From JAXMCI01 sp046349435 (lineage in GTDB: Bacteria > Pseudomonadota > Alphaproteobacteria > Dongiales > Dongiaceae), in contig JAXMCI010000003.1 in NCBI GenBank assembly GCA_046349435.1, positions 1-64,000 on the forward strand: a stretch of 64,000 bases of DNA. The letters run 5' to 3'. This document shows, piece after piece, positions 62,288-64,000 of the stretch. Position 1 is the stretch's first letter. Each line of letters starts with the position of its first letter. The translations under genes were made by a program, and so were the position numbers. Under the pieces are notes generated by a model. That model searched no databases. It saw only the letters and a list, made by a program, of their open reading frames with translations, and had not been told where the DNA came from.

Positions 62288-62989
62288 ATGCTGAGCGTCA
62301 CCGACCTCGTCGCCGGCTATGGCCGGATCCAGGTGCTGAACGGCATCGCGCTGGAGGTCGCCGAGCGCGAGTTCGTCGGCGTGCTCGGCCATAACGGCAT
62401 GGGCAAGACGACCTTGCTCAAGGCGCTGATCGGCCAGCTGCGCGCCAGCGGCGGCCGGATCGCGCTCGACGGCGCCGACATCACCGGCGAGCGGCCGCAC
62501 CGCCGGGCGCGGCGCGGCATCGGCTACGTGCCGCAGGGTCGCGGCATCTTCCCGGCGCTCAGCGTGCGCGACAACCTGCGCATGGGCGTCACGGGCGGGG
62601 TGCGCGAGGCCGAGATCGTCGAGGAGATGCTGGCCGAGTTCCCGCGCCTCAAGCCGCTGCTCGACCGGCCGGGCGGCGCGCTCTCCGGCGGCGAGCAGCA
62701 GCTGCTGGCGCTGGCCCGCTGCCTCTGCGGGGGCCCGCGCCTGCTGCTGCTCGACGAGCCGACCGAGGGCATCCAGCCCTCGATCATCGAGGAGATCGTC
62801 GAGCGGCTGCGCGCGCTGCGCGCGCGGCGCGGCCTGACCATCGTGCTGGTCGAGCAGAACCTCGACTTCATCCGCGCGCTGTCCGAGCGCGTGCTGATCA
62901 TCCAGAAGGGCCGCATCACCCGGGCGCTGACCGCCGAGCACCTCGCCGACCCCGACCTGGTGCACGAGTTCGTCGGCGTCGGCAGCTGA
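62288..62989 (+). CDS. LivF-type ABC transporter ATPase
   Basis: A 233-residue ATPase with Walker A GHNGMGKTT near residue 37, GYVPQGRGIFPALSVRDNL (typical of LivF/UrtE), signature LSGGEQQLLALARCL, Walker B LLLLDEPTEGIQPSII and the H-loop replaced by LVEQNLDF. The GHNGMGKT loop and EGIQPSII are typical of UrtE-like proteins. It completes the importer. Confidence 0.87.
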   Translation: MLSVTDLVAGYGRIQVLNGIALEVAEREFVGVLGHNGMGKTTLLKALIGQLRASGGRIALDGADITGERPHRRARRGIGYVPQGRGIFPALSVRDNLRMGVTGGVREAEIVEEMLAEFPRLKPLLDRPGGALSGGEQQLLALARCLCGGPRLLLLDEPTEGIQPSIIEEIVERLRALRARRGLTIVLVEQNLDFIRALSERVLIIQKGRITRALTAEHLADPDLVHEFVGVGS

Positions 62990-63003
62990 AGGGAGAGGAC
63001 GCC

Positions 63004-63306
63004 ATGATGACCATCACCGCGCTGCTCCGCGCCAGGCCCGGCAAGGAGGCGGCGTTGCGCGACCTGCTGCTCGAGGTCGCGGCCGACGTCGCCGCCAACG
63101 AGCCGGGGACCATCGGCTACGTGGTCAGCCAGTCGGCCGACGACCCGCGGCTGCTGATCACCCACGAGCGCTTCGTCGACCGCGCCGCGATGGACCGGCA
63201 CAACGGCTCGGCGATGGTCGCCAAGGCGATCGCCCGGCTGCCCGAGCTGCTCGCCGAGCCGATCGCGCTCTACACCGCCAACGAGCTCTCCGGGCTCGCC
63301 CGCTAG
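63004..63306 (+). CDS. Antibiotic biosynthesis monooxygenase domain protein (YgiN-like)
   Basis: A 100-residue dimeric alpha/beta-barrel protein of the ABM family: TITALLRARPGKEAALRDLLLEVAADVAANEPGTIGYVV, then HERFVDRAAMDRHNGSAMVAKAIARLPELL. Such small proteins act as cofactor-free monooxygenases or quinone-related enzymes. GAAGGGAGAGG precedes the ATG. It seems to be co-transcribed with the amide transporter and amidase. Confidence 0.8.
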   Translation: MMTITALLRARPGKEAALRDLLLEVAADVAANEPGTIGYVVSQSADDPRLLITHERFVDRAAMDRHNGSAMVAKAIARLPELLAEPIALYTANELSGLAR

Positions 63307-63338
63307 AGACTGCCCAAAACAGGACCGGGAGGACGATC

Positions 63339-64000
63339 ATGGCCGTCAAGGGACCCACCACCGCGCAGCTCGCCGGCATCGCCGCCGATCTCGGGCTCAA
63401 CCTGAGCGACGAGGAGGTGCGCTTCTTCGCCGATTCGATGGCCGGCACGGTGTCGGTCTACCGCCTGATCGACGCGCTGCCCGACTACCTGCCGGAGGTC
63501 AAGTATCCGCGGGCCGGCGGCCATCGCCCCGGGCCGGCGGAGAACCCGCTCAACGCCTGGGCCTGGAAGGCCTCGATCCGCGGCGCCGCCGCCGGCCCGC
63601 TCGCCGGGCGCACCGTGGTCATCAAGGACAATGTCTGCGTCGCCGGCCTGCCGATGATGAACGGCTCCTCGACGCTCGAGGGCTACGTTCCCAACATCGA
63701 CGCCACCATCGTCACCCGCATCCTCGATGCCGGCGGCGAGATCGTCGGCAAGGCGACCTGCGAGTGCTTCTGCCTGTCGGGCGGCAGCCACACCAGCGAC
63801 CCGCTGCCGGTGCGCAACCCGCGGCGGCCGACCCACTCGGCCGGCGGCTCCTCCTCGGGCAGCGCCGCGCTGGTCGCCGCCGGCGAGGTCGACATGGCGA
63901 TCGGCGGCGACCAGGGCGGCTCGATCCGCATCCCGGCGGCCTTCAGCGGCACCTGCGGCATGAAGCCGACGCACGGGCTGGTGCCCTATACCGGCGTCAT
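63339..64000 (+). CDS. Amidase signature family enzyme, 5' part (runs off the window)
   Basis: 220 residues are visible of an amidase that normally has about 500. The Ser-cisSer-Lys triad is readable: K96 in VVIKDNVC, the serines at 171-172 in AGGSSSGSAAL and the nucleophile S195 in DQGGSIRIPAAF. The long N-terminal extension (residues 1-85) resembles amidases of the nitrile/amide utilisation type. It hydrolyses amides to acid and ammonia and fits the role of the imported amide. The gene is cut by the window end. Confidence 0.87.
   Translation, partial: MAVKGPTTAQLAGIAADLGLNLSDEEVRFFADSMAGTVSVYRLIDALPDYLPEVKYPRAGGHRPGPAENPLNAWAWKASIRGAAAGPLAGRTVVIKDNVCVAGLPMMNGSSTLEGYVPNIDATIVTRILDAGGEIVGKATCECFCLSGGSHTSDPLPVRNPRRPTHSAGGSSSGSAALVAAGEVDMAIGGDQGGSIRIPAAFSGTCGMKPTHGLVPYTGV

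Overview
This window is a 64 kb piece of a very GC-rich genome with dense, ATGA/GTGA-overlapping operons. It is dominated by ABC importers and small-molecule catabolic enzymes. Gene content (DenD-like dehydrogenase, PotABCD-type and LivFGHM-type importers, FCD-type GntR regulator, DUF4432, BtpA/SgcQ, Tat-type substrate-binding proteins) suggests a metabolically versatile alphaproteobacterium, plausibly of a Rhodospirillales-like lineage. No rRNA or tRNA gene is seen, so the assignment is inference.

Layout. 1-8.5 kb: sugar-acid uptake and catabolism (end of a permease gene, denD-like dehydrogenase, an RbsABC-type importer with two permeases, SMP-30 lactonase), interrupted by a lower-GC decaying gene at 1.7-2.8 kb. 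8.5-11.3 kb: DUF488 protein, ABC exporter, YbaK-type deacylase. 11.3-16.4 kb: Gfo/Idh/MocA oxidoreductases inside a 1.7 kb duplication whose two copies flank a low-GC DUF262 fragment; the left copy and its surroundings are full of single-base indels. 16.4-22.9 kb (minus strand): PotDBCA-type importer, TrzA-like amidohydrolase and DUF4432 protein as one operon with a TTGACA/TAAGTA promoter that carries a palindrome in its spacer. 23.2-25.2 kb: a QueC-like plus DUF6875 pair. 25.4-27.0 kb: HipB/HipA-type pair. 27.1-33.1 kb: a six-gene operon (ICL/PEP-mutase-like, ThDP decarboxylase, BtpA, PfkB kinase, TenA, MTAP-like phosphorylase).

33.1-46.8 kb looks like one regulon: flavin-dependent monooxygenase, amidohydrolase, DppBCA-type importer lacking ATPases, a FadR-type GntR regulator, PhyH dioxygenase, DMT transporter, alpha/beta hydrolase, aldo/keto reductase, GMC oxidoreductase and aldehyde dehydrogenase. 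A GTATGAC operator core recurs at four of its promoters, directly on or just after the -10 element, with a weaker version at a fifth place.

46.9-53.5 kb holds housekeeping and miscellaneous genes (lytic transglycosylase-SPOR lipoprotein, class II HDAC-like deacetylase, MaoC-type dehydratase, MgtC, histidine kinase, GNAT). 53.7-55.8 kb is a ParB-like/psuK/psuG pseudouridine cluster. 55.8-64 kb combines an enamidase-like amidohydrolase, an isochorismatase-family hydrolase, a complete amide/urea-type LivKHMGF importer, a YgiN-like monooxygenase and the start of an amidase, so it is probably an amide or N-heterocycle utilisation locus.

Several otherwise well-conserved genes (41.9, 44.5, 50.4, 54.9 kb and the 12-14.4 kb stretch) are split by single-base indels. 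Residual assembly error is as likely an explanation as biological decay.
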